From Brevibacillus centrosporus (GTDB lineage: Bacteria; Bacillota; Bacilli; Brevibacillales; Brevibacillaceae), in contig NZ_RHHP01000026.1 of NCBI RefSeq assembly GCF_003710815.1, positions 1-64,000 of the forward strand: a stretch of DNA of 64,000 nucleotides. The letters are read 5' to 3'. Positions 17,111 to 24,561 of this stretch are shown piece after piece. The position numbers were made by a program, and so were the translations under genes. The notes beneath the pieces are model-generated. The model searched no databases. It saw only the letters and a list, made by a program, of their open reading frames with translations, and had not been told where the DNA came from. The stretch's first letter is position 1, and every line of letters begins with the position of its first letter.

Positions 17111-18542
17111 ATCCTAATCCACCACCAAACCCTAATTCACCTTGATGGGTGTTGTTGACAGCTTCTTCGATGTCTGCGTCAGTGATATTACTAAACATCC
17201 CTGTCGAATCGGAGAGCTGCTTCAATTCTTTCAAAGCGACCTTTTGGGTGATAAGGCCCGCATTGTACACTTCCAAAATCGACTGTGTTTTCTTTTCAGC
17301 AAGATCGGCTACTTCTTTGTCATCAGGAGTGCGGATCGGGTTAAAGGTATAGTCCAGGTCATCGGGTATTGCCCCGAACTCCGACATGCACATAACAGGC
17401 AACAGCTTATCGATCACTAGGCCTAGCACGGACTCTTGCTGCTGCTGGACAACTTCATAGTAGTTCTGCATGTCTGATTCACCAGTCGCATTCATGCCCG
17501 CAGGTGCCCTACCGAATAGCTTCGTGACCGGAATCTGACTCGCCCCCGCGATATCCAGCATGAAACTCTCGTAAATATCGTTCAGACCTGAGAACGTGTA
17601 CTGGTGTGTTTGAAATTCATCGTTTTTGCCAATCAAGTGCAGTCCCATATTGGACATAAGCCAGTTCTGCGCCTGGAGAGTATTGTAAATATCCGTTTGC
17701 ATGCGCTGGTCTCCGATTGCCAGCATTTCCCCCAGGTCTTCGCTCTTCATCACACGGAGATTGGCTAGGAAAATGAGCTGGGCAATATTCCAGGATGTAT
17801 TATCCCGTTTTTTCAGCTCATCAAACACGACCTCAACTTCGGAAGCTCCCCAATAGGTCTCTGCGAGCTTCTCCAAGTAAGGCATCTCGCGTCCAGTGAA
17901 GCGGACAATACGGCTGTGGTGAACTAGCATCGTCTGGCCCCCGTCAAGGGTAACCTGATAGGACTCAGGTAGCCCAAACTCAGGGTCATCGATGTCGTCC
18001 ACCAATTCAGCGCTGGGATATACACCGGACCAGCGATCCAGAATGATCAAGCCCTTAAATGCACCTGGCATGATCATATCGAAGTCCAAAGCCTGATGAA
18101 GAATATCATCGTGCCCCTCAATCATGATCAGCCCAACAGCCCCGCCGTAAAGCCTTCCCCATTTCAATCCCTCGAGGATCTTTTGCCTAACCCTACGGAC
18201 ACGCCATACCTTGTCTAGCTTCCGGATCTCATCTGGAGGCAGCTGTGTCGAAATTGTGATCCAGTTCCGAGTCATGTCCTCCGGTATCGTGTCAATGATC
18301 TTTCTGACGATCCAGTGGCTTCGATACAGACTGTTCATGAGTTGATAGTTCTGAGTAAGGCGGGTCAACGGATACTCGGTGCCTTCCATGAGGTTGGGTG
18401 TGCCATGCCCCAGCCGTGCGAGAACGTTCTGAAAGGCATCCGTCGTCAGTCCACGAGGCAACTTGGGCTCTGGTGTCTCTTGTTTGTGTTTAGCAGGAGG
18501 TTGTCTCGAGTCCTTTCCAAATTTGCGACTACGTTTGCTCAC
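16980..18542 (-). CDS. Portal protein, DUF1073 family
   Basis: 520 residues. Family marks are PLTRLTQNYQLMNSLYRSHW, IVRKIIDTIPEDMTRNW, WGRLYGGAVGLIMIEG and IPVTKLFGRAPAGMNATGE. DUF1073 portals form the dodecameric ring at the capsid vertex. Databases sometimes label this family with the anti-CBASS name Acb1, because some relatives carry that enzyme; I see no paired H-x-T/S catalytic motifs here. The C-terminal 40-odd codons overlap the minor head gene. Confidence 0.9.
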   Translation of the reverse strand: MSKRSRKFGKDSRQPPAKHKQETPEPKLPRGLTTDAFQNVLARLGHGTPNLMEGTEYPLTRLTQNYQLMNSLYRSHWIVRKIIDTIPEDMTRNWITISTQLPPDEIRKLDKVWRVRRVRQKILEGLKWGRLYGGAVGLIMIEGHDDILHQALDFDMIMPGAFKGLIILDRWSGVYPSAELVDDIDDPEFGLPESYQVTLDGGQTMLVHHSRIVRFTGREMPYLEKLAETYWGASEVEVVFDELKKRDNTSWNIAQLIFLANLRVMKSEDLGEMLAIGDQRMQTDIYNTLQAQNWLMSNMGLHLIGKNDEFQTHQYTFSGLNDIYESFMLDIAGASQIPVTKLFGRAPAGMNATGESDMQNYYEVVQQQQESVLGLVIDKLLPVMCMSEFGAIPDDLDYTFNPIRTPDDKEVADLAEKKTQSILEVYNAGLITQKVALKELKQLSDSTGMFSNITDADIEEAVNNTHQGELGFGGGLGYGESEITLGSEETNRASLSQSDSRGVTKFRRVLDRIRRRLRND

Positions 18543-18560
18543 TTGTCATCCTCCTTCCTT

Positions 18561-19793
18561 TTAGCCCTCGAGCCTTCTCGGCTTAACGATCGTCTTCACA
18601 AAATACCGGCAAGCATCCATACAGTGATCCGCATGTTTCAGCGGTTGTTCTACACCTCTTAGCACCGCCTTCTCATCCCAGACATACCCGGCAATCTCTT
18701 TGAGGAAATTGGGGCATTTTTCGCGGTGCACACGCAATTTGCGCTTCGCGATCATCGTGGACATCATCCGAATCCCTTCCAGGACTTCGTTATCGGCGTC
18801 CTTAATCCGCAGACCTCTACGTCGCATCGTCGTCTTAAAACTAGCTGCAGATGGGTCCACTATCACAGACATGGGGTAGTCGTCGCCGATGAACTTTTCG
18901 AGGTCATCTGCGTATTCAGCATTTTCCTTTTGCCGTCCTGTTGCTCGTCCATCGTAATAATACTCATCCAAAATCCATACCGTGTCTCCATCGTCCCAGC
19001 AATCTAAATACACCATCGCATTTTGCGTCCCTACGTCAATGGCTATGTATCGTTGAGCCAGGCTTTTGAAACCAGGTATAAGGTCACTGTCGTCGAATGT
19101 GTTTAAATCCTTGTCCCACATATCGTAAATTGCGCCTTGTGCGACAACCCACTTGCCCTCGATCATGCGTAAATACCAAAACCCAGTGTAGGCACTACGG
19201 ATGAATGTTTTGTACTCTTCGTCCAGGTTCGGATTGTCATCCAGCTCAAAGTGATACACCTTGATCATGCCACTTTTGAGCTTTTTCTCATCCGTGATGT
19301 ACTCGGTGTAGAGATAATGGTAAGGGTGATCTGGGTTTGTCGTGCCGTAGAGCTTCGCGCCTTTGACCGACAACCTGTTGAGCAGCTGCTTGAAAAACTT
19401 CTCCGGCATCAACGTTAGCTCGTCACAGTAAGCTCCGGCCAATGTCTTACCACGAAGGTACTTCTCTGATCCCTCGTCCTTGGCCCCGATGACTTTGATC
19501 TTTCGGCCAAACATCTGAATGAGTCCGGTTTGGTGATTGTATTTATAGCTGTCAGTTCCGACGGTGTCGAACAAATCTTGCAAGACGTTATCATAGATCG
19601 TCTCTTTCGATATGCCAGTAATGACTAATAAGCCTTTAGGTCCGTGCTTGATATAATTTATCCACTTTGGGATCATACCTACAGTTTTGCCACTGCGGAC
19701 TGAACCTTCAAGAATATTGATCCTTGCGTCTTTTTCGATCGGATTTAAAATGAACCTCGTGATTTTTTCGCCGAATAGTTGGAACTCCATCAC
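18561..19793 (-). CDS. Terminase large subunit, PBSX (XtmB) type
   Basis: 410 residues. The ATPase has Walker A EGSVRSGKTVGM (about residue 30) and Walker B-like YCDELTLMPEKFF. The nuclease has acidic residues in YIAIDVGTQNAMVYLD and SVIVDPSAASFK. It pumps DNA into the prohead and cuts concatemers. It overlaps terS by 4 nt. XtmB-type terminases occur in both cos and headful phages, so the packaging mode is not fixed by the family alone. Confidence 0.92.
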   Translation of the reverse strand: MMEFQLFGEKITRFILNPIEKDARINILEGSVRSGKTVGMIPKWINYIKHGPKGLLVITGISKETIYDNVLQDLFDTVGTDSYKYNHQTGLIQMFGRKIKVIGAKDEGSEKYLRGKTLAGAYCDELTLMPEKFFKQLLNRLSVKGAKLYGTTNPDHPYHYLYTEYITDEKKLKSGMIKVYHFELDDNPNLDEEYKTFIRSAYTGFWYLRMIEGKWVVAQGAIYDMWDKDLNTFDDSDLIPGFKSLAQRYIAIDVGTQNAMVYLDCWDDGDTVWILDEYYYDGRATGRQKENAEYADDLEKFIGDDYPMSVIVDPSAASFKTTMRRRGLRIKDADNEVLEGIRMMSTMIAKRKLRVHREKCPNFLKEIAGYVWDEKAVLRGVEQPLKHADHCMDACRYFVKTIVKPRRLEG

Positions 19794-20611
19794 GTATCAC
19801 CTTGAATCGCTGCCGCGCTTTTTGCAATGACTTCCGCGAGCTGATCCAGCCCACTTTGTCCACCCTCCCCCGCAGGGTTATCGAGTGCTTTGACCTCAGC
19901 TTTCAGCTTCTGGATCCGCAGTTGCTGCTCCTCATCTGCAAACCCTAACCTACACATCTCCTCGTATTGACGAATCATTGATGTTAGAGTAGCCATGGCC
20001 CGGGCCTGCGCCTGAAGAAACGAAGCCTGTTTGTCCCAAGCATGCTGCAGCTCATACTCATCTTCCCAGCCAGTGTCAGTACGCTTCTCACGCTTTAACA
20101 CTTTTGTTTCGTCATCCTGATCGCGGACAAACATGATCTTTTGGGCCCGGACGATCGAGGTAACTTTGATTTGGATTGCCTCAAAAAGCAAATCGAGGGG
20201 ATTGACCTGGCCTACGTTGTCGTAGATTTCCCTCGTTTCTTCGTCGTCCGGAAGAAACTTTCGAAACAAGCCGTGCTTCACAGCATTGGAGTTTCCTCTA
20301 GGAGCCGCACCGCCGCTGTTTCCCTTGGCGTATTGATTTCCCTTTGGGGCCCCTTTGCCCCGTTGAGGCTTCGTCTCCTCTGGCTCGTGACCAACAGTTA
20401 CGTGACCATTCGAATCATCGGTTACGTGACTATTCGCATTGGTTACGTAACCATTCGTCAAGCCGTCCCAGTTGTCAGCCTTTTTCCACTTACGGATTAA
20501 GGCATCGGAAACACCTAAAGAGGTCGCGATGTCTTTCAGCATCCGTGTGCCGCCACTCTCACTCCACAGTTGAAAAGCCTTTTCCCGATTGGGGCTGCGT
20601 TCTCTTGCCAT
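19790..20611 (-). CDS. Terminase small subunit, XtmA/YqaS type
   Basis: 273 residues. The N-terminus is a helix-turn-helix DNA-binding domain (PNREKAFQLWSESGG, KDIATSLGVSDALIRKWKK, DNW). A Gly/Lys-rich linker with RGKGAPKGNQYAKGNSGG follows, as in XtmA proteins, then an oligomerising helical domain. Residues 52-75 hold a short triplicated motif around HVT that matches three near-identical DNA repeats. It recognises the packaging site and delivers it to TerL. Confidence 0.88.
   Translation of the reverse strand: MARERSPNREKAFQLWSESGGTRMLKDIATSLGVSDALIRKWKKADNWDGLTNGYVTNANSHVTDDSNGHVTVGHEPEETKPQRGKGAPKGNQYAKGNSGGAAPRGNSNAVKHGLFRKFLPDDEETREIYDNVGQVNPLDLLFEAIQIKVTSIVRAQKIMFVRDQDDETKVLKREKRTDTGWEDEYELQHAWDKQASFLQAQARAMATLTSMIRQYEEMCRLGFADEEQQLRIQKLKAEVKALDNPAGEGGQSGLDQLAEVIAKSAAAIQGDT
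20397..20451. repeat. Three GTTACGT(G/A)AC repeats inside terS
   Basis: GTTACGTGAC occurs at 20397-20406 and 20421-20430, and the perfect palindrome GTTACGTAAC at 20442-20451, with spacings of 24 and 21 nt. They encode the repeated VT motif in TerS. A pac-type recognition site often lies within the small-terminase gene, so these could be binding sites for TerS itself. Confidence 0.6.
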
Positions 20612-20968
20612 TACATGTCACCTCACCGCCTTCTGGCCTGGTAAATGGGCTTGTCTTTCGGTGCATACGATATGCATAAGCCCTCAAAACCGGTTAACAT
20701 AATACTCGCTATCGGACTCAGACGAAAAATACAAAAACCCCCGAAAACATTGAGTTTACAAGGGTTCAGAAACGTACATTCGATTTTTATCACTCATGCA
20801 TTTTTATGCAAGGTTGATTTATCAACGTTTTTCGTTATTTCCCGTTAGGAAAAGTGCATAAAACTCTGCATAAAAGACCGCCAGTTTTTGCGTTGCAGAC
20901 TAGAGTTTGTTTTGCGCTGTTCAGTAGTTGCCAGCATCGGTGGAGACACATGCTCTCTACAACCGCGT
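20612..20968. promoter_or_regulatory. Non-coding region before terS: candidate packaging site and late promoter region
   Basis: This 357-nt stretch has no credible gene. It holds the hyphenated palindrome TGCATA-CGA-TATGCA (20662-20676), one TTTTATGCA (20802-20810) and two TGCATAAAA copies (20855-20863, 20867-20875), so four related elements. Upstream of terS is where cos or pac and late-promoter sequences are usual. No convincing sigma-A promoter is seen on the minus strand; the phage sigma factor or late regulator may be needed. Confidence 0.5.
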
Positions 20969-21151
20969 CTAGTCCTGATTGATGAGAATGATCGCTGGCC
21001 CTTGTACCTCTCGTTCATTGCTGCCAGCGGTAATTTTCATTATGGCGTATGGCTCCAACGTAATCGCAGATACATCCTCACGCCGCATTAGTTCTTCCGT
21101 CAAGTATTTCGTGCTGATATCTGTAAGCGTGCTCCCCAGTTGCTGACTCAT
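20969..21151 (-). CDS. BC1881-family small protein
   Basis: 60 residues. The layout STKYLTEELMRREDVSAI, then TLEPYAIMKI and a closing GPAIILIN, is that of the BC1881 family of short phage proteins: a helix, a paired strand and a terminal strand. ATG at 21151 has AAAGGAG 7 nt upstream. It lies alone between the early terminator and the terS leader. Function is unknown. Confidence 0.75.
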   Translation of the reverse strand: MSQQLGSTLTDISTKYLTEELMRREDVSAITLEPYAIMKITAGSNEREVQGPAIILINQD

Positions 21152-21203
21152 ATTACCACTCCTTTTTTCTGGTAGCTTAACCATTTTGCCGCACTTGTAT
21201 CAT

Positions 21204-21230
21204 ACAAAAACCACCTGAGCGATCAGGTGG
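21204..21230 (-). terminator. Strong terminator ending the early/middle transcript
   Basis: A perfect 8-bp stem CCACCTGA / TCAGGTGG with a TCGC loop (minus strand) followed by TTTTTGT. It comes after the late-control regulator gene and separates early from late transcription units. Confidence 0.85.
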
Positions 21231-21253
21231 CTTGTCCGTTTTTCTTCACGCTA

Positions 21254-21673
21254 TCATCGTAACACGTCTTTTGCAACAGCGCGGTGTACTCTTGGTGTAC
21301 TCTTGGTTCTGCTGCTTATCCTTTTGATCCAGTCGTAAGAATAACCTAGATCAGCTGCTATCTCAGCCAGGGTCTTTCCTTCCACGTCACGCATATACCG
21401 CACCTTATACTCCAGCCCATCAAACTCATTCATGCGTTCCTCGATTGACTTTCTGGTTTTCTCTTTCTCCTCAAGAATCGTGCTGTATGCCTCTACCTGG
21501 TCGCATATGACTTCCATGCGATCGAGACAAACATTCAACGGGACGGAGACTTTCCTGCTGGAGCTAAAGCATGCGTGGTACCAGAACTTATACTCCCGTT
21601 CCAGGTCGTTGATGCGTATTTCGAAAATGTCGATCTCCTTGCAAAGATCGTGATAGGACTGGATGGTCTCCAT
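21254..21673 (-). CDS. Late-operon transcription regulator (sigma region 4-like, ArpU/RinA-type position)
   Basis: 139 residues. Residues 1-85 are helical and probably coiled coil. Residues 88-125 form a sigma-70 region-4-like helix-turn-helix: YKVRYMRDVEGKTLAEIAAD then LGYSYDWIKRISSR. Regulators of this build placed just before terS control late gene expression in many Gram-positive phages. It ends 24 nt before a strong terminator. Confidence 0.75.
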   Translation of the reverse strand: METIQSYHDLCKEIDIFEIRINDLEREYKFWYHACFSSSRKVSVPLNVCLDRMEVICDQVEAYSTILEEKEKTRKSIEERMNEFDGLEYKVRYMRDVEGKTLAEIAADLGYSYDWIKRISSRTKSTPRVHRAVAKDVLR

Positions 21674-21722
21674 GTATTCACCGTCCCTTGTTATCTAGAT
21701 CGTTCTCAAAAGTAAAGTTAAA

Positions 21723-22025
21723 TTAAGCTGATCCTTCGTTCGCTTGATGCTCTAAGCGGATTTCAATCCAGTCATCATCGATGATTACCTGATCAGTATG
21801 CTTTTGGGCAGTCTCTTCGCTGATCAACACTGGTACTTCATTGTCGTATTCCACTTCTACATCAGCAGAATCGATGATTTTGAACGCTTTATCTTCAAAC
21901 CAGTCTTTCATGAAATCCTCGTCTGCCGCCTGTTCAGGAGTAACCATCCCCATCAGATCATTGCAACGTACAGTAAATGTCACGGTGCCTTGCACCAATA
22001 CCCGATCTACTTTTACCCCTGCCAT
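21723..22025 (-). CDS. Phage protein of unknown function, acidic
   Basis: 100 residues from ATG 22025, which has AAAGGGG 8 nt upstream; an ATG at 22043 is too close to use this site. The N-terminal part is a strand pair (VLVQGTVTFTVRCND). The rest is acidic, with VEVEYDNEVPVLIS in the middle and DDWIEIRLEHQ at the end. I do not recognise a family. A copy of the ACAATCGATTTG leader element lies directly upstream. Confidence 0.7.
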   Translation of the reverse strand: MAGVKVDRVLVQGTVTFTVRCNDLMGMVTPEQAADEDFMKDWFEDKAFKIIDSADVEVEYDNEVPVLISEETAQKHTDQVIIDDDWIEIRLEHQANEGSA

Positions 22026-22042
22026 ATTACATACCCCTTTCA

Positions 22043-22065
22043 TTTATCAAATCGATTGTTGTGTG
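22043..22065 (-). repeat. Leader repeat copy 1
   Basis: On the minus strand this reads CACACAACAATCGATTTG followed by ATAAA, next to the start of the 100-residue gene. It shares the 12-mer ACAATCGATTTG with the copy at 27277-27302. Confidence 0.65.
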
Positions 22066-22069
22066 TCTA

Positions 22070-22234
22070 TCACGTCATCAGAAACCTTTTCGCATACCGC
22101 AGCTGCTGCTCGATATACGGATCGTCTTCACTCCCGCCGCTTGCAAGCCAATCACCAATGCGTCGATAGATGTCGTCCAGGACTTCTCGAGGTAGTTGTG
22201 GCGCTATAGCGACTATTTGATCCATCGGTGACAC
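22070..22234 (-). CDS. DUF6877-type small phage protein
   Basis: 54 residues. The pattern APQLPREVLDDIYRRIGDWL and ASGGSEDDPYIEQQLRYA is that of the DUF6877 family of short helical phage proteins. GTG 22234 is chosen because GGAGG lies 7 nt upstream; ATG 22225 is possible but far from the site. It is placed among regulators in the middle operon; function is unknown. Confidence 0.72.
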   Translation of the reverse strand: MSPMDQIVAIAPQLPREVLDDIYRRIGDWLASGGSEDDPYIEQQLRYAKRFLMT

Positions 22235-22267
22235 TTCAACCCCTCCTCGCAATTACCGTTTTTTATT

Positions 22268-22759
22268 TCAAAGCAATTCTTTCAGTAACGCCCGAATCAG
22301 TTCGGCTGAATTGTCTGAGTTAGATTTTTCTTCTCCGTTTTGGATATACTGATCAACAGGTGAATTTATCTTTTGCGTCAGCTGAGTGAGGATCTCATGG
22401 ATCCCGTTCAGCTGTTTTTTTGTTTCAGCCTGTTCAGCGGCCACTTCATTCAGCTTCGTCATGACCTGCTCCAGCGTAACGCCTGCAGGAACAACAGGGG
22501 CTTTCGTTCCCTTACTCGCCCCACTGTCCCCCGCAATCCCCCAGGCATCTTTCAATCGCTTCAACGCTCTCCAGTTGGATATCCCATATTCCTTACGAAT
22601 ATGCGAATCGATCATGCCTTGCTTGACCAATTTCAGATAGACATCTTTTGTCAAATCCCTTTTGCTTTTTGTAGCAGCACCCATTGATTTCTTATCCCCT
22701 TCCAAGAGCTTTGCCATTTCCACCGGTGAAAGCTTGTAGGTAATGACTTCGCTCGGCAT
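22268..22759 (-). CDS. Phage DNA-binding-like protein
   Basis: 163 residues from ATG 22759, with GAGG 5 nt upstream; GTG 22852 gives a longer frame but no ribosome site. It has YKLSPVEMAKLLEGDKKS, then a helix-turn-helix-like IRKEYGISNWRALKRLKDAW, a Pro/Gly linker, and a C-terminal coiled coil (LNEVAAEQAETKKQLNGIHE). This build of DNA reader plus oligomer helix suggests a transcription or replication accessory role. It directly follows the sigma factor gene. Confidence 0.65.
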   Translation of the reverse strand: MPSEVITYKLSPVEMAKLLEGDKKSMGAATKSKRDLTKDVYLKLVKQGMIDSHIRKEYGISNWRALKRLKDAWGIAGDSGASKGTKAPVVPAGVTLEQVMTKLNEVAAEQAETKKQLNGIHEILTQLTQKINSPVDQYIQNGEEKSNSDNSAELIRALLKELL

Positions 22760-22845
22760 CGTGTCCTCTTCGTTGTGCCCAAACCGGATATCCCCACGGC
22801 TACTAGATCGTCCGAAAAATCTCGCTTTGGTAACCATTGGCTTAA

Positions 22846-23364
22846 TCAGCACAATGATGCTGTAGCATTTTTCAACTTTCGGATTTTCCGCGAAACGTGA
22901 ACCTGACTGATCCCCAATTTCGAGCCAATTTCCTTCTGGGTGTACCCCTGCAAAGCAAGCATGGTGATGTCTGGATCCTGGCGCATCAGCTCTGAGAACA
23001 ACAATTTAGCTTCGACCTCTTCTTCCACCGAATCAAAGTTTGCTAGCAGATCTGCCAGTGATCCTTCTTCCTCATCGCCAGTCCCATCCATTGAAAAGAC
23101 ATCACCGGATCTCTTCACTGCCTTTTGGGTGCGAATCATTCTCCTAAGCTCATTTTCGATAAAGTGCCCTGCATAAGTTGTGAATTTAATGCCAAAGGAC
23201 GGATCGAACTTTTTTGCTGCTTTGACAAGTCCAATGCATCCAACCTGATAAAGGTCATCATAATCAAACCCGGCTGGTGGGTAATAATTTTTCAGTATGT
23301 GATGGACGAATGGCAATGTGTTCCGAACCAACGCATCAACATCGTTGTTCAATGCAGTGTTCAT
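22846..23364 (-). CDS. Phage-encoded sigma-70 family RNA polymerase sigma factor
   Basis: 172 residues. Region 2 is clear: FDYDDLYQVGCIGLVKAAKK then FDPSFGIKFTTYAGHFIENE, with MIRTQKAVKRS for region 3. Region 4 has QGYTQKEIGSKLGISQVHVS and RKIRKLK. The build is that of SigF/SigB-like or sporulation-type sigma factors, with a long acidic linker (DGTGDEEEGSLADLLANF). A phage sigma before the late control genes suggests that it directs late transcription, as Xpf does in PBSX. Confidence 0.9.
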   Translation of the reverse strand: MNTALNNDVDALVRNTLPFVHHILKNYYPPAGFDYDDLYQVGCIGLVKAAKKFDPSFGIKFTTYAGHFIENELRRMIRTQKAVKRSGDVFSMDGTGDEEEGSLADLLANFDSVEEEVEAKLLFSELMRQDPDITMLALQGYTQKEIGSKLGISQVHVSRKIRKLKNATASLC

Positions 23365-23368
23365 CCGT

Positions 23369-23593
23369 TTAGCCCCTTTCCCTCATGTTTTCATACACTC
23401 CTTCAAGCCATTCAACGAGCATGAGCATTTGCTTTATAGCCAGCTGATGGTTCTGATACTTCTGACATAGCTTACCGCTCGAATCAGCCACCCAAGCCCA
23501 GAACTGCTCACTGTGCATCCCGTACTGAGCTGCTATTTGATTGGCCTGATGGATCCACCCAAGGACATCGTCGAAAAAGGCTTTGTAGTTCAT
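23369..23593 (-). CDS. Small helical phage protein
   Basis: 74 residues, helical and rich in Trp and Gln (WIHQANQIAAQYGMHSEQFW, then KQMLMLVEWLEGVYENMRE). I do not recognise a function. It lies 4 nt before the sigma factor gene and 3 nt after the RusA gene, so it belongs to the same transcript. Confidence 0.7.
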   Translation of the reverse strand: MNYKAFFDDVLGWIHQANQIAAQYGMHSEQFWAWVADSSGKLCQKYQNHQLAIKQMLMLVEWLEGVYENMRERG

Positions 23594-23596
23594 AGG

Positions 23597-23995
23597 CTAT
23601 ACCTCTTCGATCTTGATATAGATTCCTGGGAGCCTAGCCCAAAACTTTTCAGCGATCAGGCTGACTACCATCGCGTCATCCTTCCAAAATCTCAGGTCCG
23701 TCATGCAGTCAAACAATAGTTTCTGGCTATTGTCGATATCGGGCTTCGTGTGCTTGTACTCGCCGTCACCATGCTTTCCTGTGATCGGGAAGCACCACTT
23801 CACAATCAACCGAACAGGCCGGGAATATGTACGCTGCGGCACGTTCTGACCCAGGTGAGCCATCAACATCGCCCTGGCTGCTTTCAGTTCGGCAGGCTCA
23901 TAGAACACTGGTTTGTCATTTATGACTGTGACCTGTTTTTGCTGATGAGTGACGGTCGGCACTTTTTTCATTGGCATGAAAAATTCAGTTGTCAT
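23597..23995 (-). CDS. rusA: RusA-family Holliday junction resolvase
   Basis: 132 residues. The RusA signature is complete: VIVKW-type strand (RLIVKWCFP), then KHTKPDIDNSQKLLFDCM and TDLRFWKDDAMVVSLIAEKF, with the acidic residues that bind the metal (Asp in PDIDN and KDDA). The enzyme resolves branched phage DNA before packaging. ATG 23995 is preferred, as AGGAGG is too close to the ATG at 23998. Confidence 0.93.
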   Translation of the reverse strand: MTTEFFMPMKKVPTVTHQQKQVTVINDKPVFYEPAELKAARAMLMAHLGQNVPQRTYSRPVRLIVKWCFPITGKHGDGEYKHTKPDIDNSQKLLFDCMTDLRFWKDDAMVVSLIAEKFWARLPGIYIKIEEV

Positions 23996-24004
23996 CATTT
24001 CCTC

Positions 24005-24286
24005 CTAGTGCCTGCAAACTAGGCAATCATCCCATGTGACATCGTGAGGGCAGATGTTGTCGTAATCAACCCCGCGCCATTTACCCGTAGATGGGTCGTA
24101 GACTATTTCTCCTGATTGCTTAAATTGATCCCAAAGGAATTCTAAAATTGACGGCTGTTGAATCAACCATTGAACGATTTCACTTTTTCTGACGTCATAC
24201 TCTTCTCCAGGCAGCTTATGATAACTGGGAGGAAGGTTCCTACCTACATCCAACTTCTTACTCCTCTTAGCAAAGAGATTTGCCAT
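24005..24286 (-). CDS. Small phage protein with C-terminal Cys/His cluster
   Basis: 93 residues. The N-terminus is basic (FAKRSKKLDVGRN). The last 25 residues hold a metal-site-like CPH-N6-DDCLVCRH. A typical start with GGGGGACTAGGCG upstream. It lies between the putative origin and rusA. No known function. Confidence 0.7.
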   Translation of the reverse strand: MANLFAKRSKKLDVGRNLPPSYHKLPGEEYDVRKSEIVQWLIQQPSILEFLWDQFKQSGEIVYDPSTGKWRGVDYDNICPHDVTWDDCLVCRH

Positions 24287-24298
24287 CGCCTAGTCCCC

Positions 24299-24560
24299 CT
24301 TCCTATTAACTTCCATTTTTTTACTCTTGTCGTCCGCGGCATAAATAATTTAGGGGAAGGGGGAGTGGCGCTTGCGACACGCCACTCCCTATTCCTATTA
24401 TTATTTAATAATAAGGTTCCCCGCCGCTGTGTTGCGGGCACCATGACGTATCAAATCCCCGCAACATTGCAATGACCATGATTTTTCAAATTCCGCAGTG
24501 TTGCAATGACCATGAATTGATGTTTTCCCCGCAACATTGCGGAATTTGTTTTTGCGGGGT
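24299..24560. other. Probable phage replication origin: hairpin, AT-rich tract and iterons
   Basis: This 275-nt gene-free gap follows the primase-helicase gene. It contains a perfect 10-bp inverted repeat GGGAGTGGCG / CGCCACTCCC (24361-24370, 24380-24389). An AT-only inverted repeat around 24395-24415 comes next. Then come direct repeats built on GTTGCAATGACCATGA or GCAACATTGCAATGACCA (near 24424, 24457 and 24491), and a last copy folding as CCGCAA-CA-TTGCGG (24529-24542). CCCCGCAA (24527-24534) also pairs with TTGCGGGG downstream. Iterons plus an AT-rich unwinding tract beside a replication gene are the standard layout of an origin. Confidence 0.65.
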
Positions 24561-24561
24561 T

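Noticed and set aside
16980..18542. Anti-CBASS function of the DUF1073 protein
   Set aside because: The family name in some databases suggests Acb1, but the sequence is a full portal and lacks two H-x-T/S motifs of a 2H phosphodiesterase.
24244..24444. Small leftward frame within the gap after the primase-helicase gene
   Set aside because: It has no ribosome site, runs through the perfect hairpin and repeats, and its composition is Arg-rich noise.
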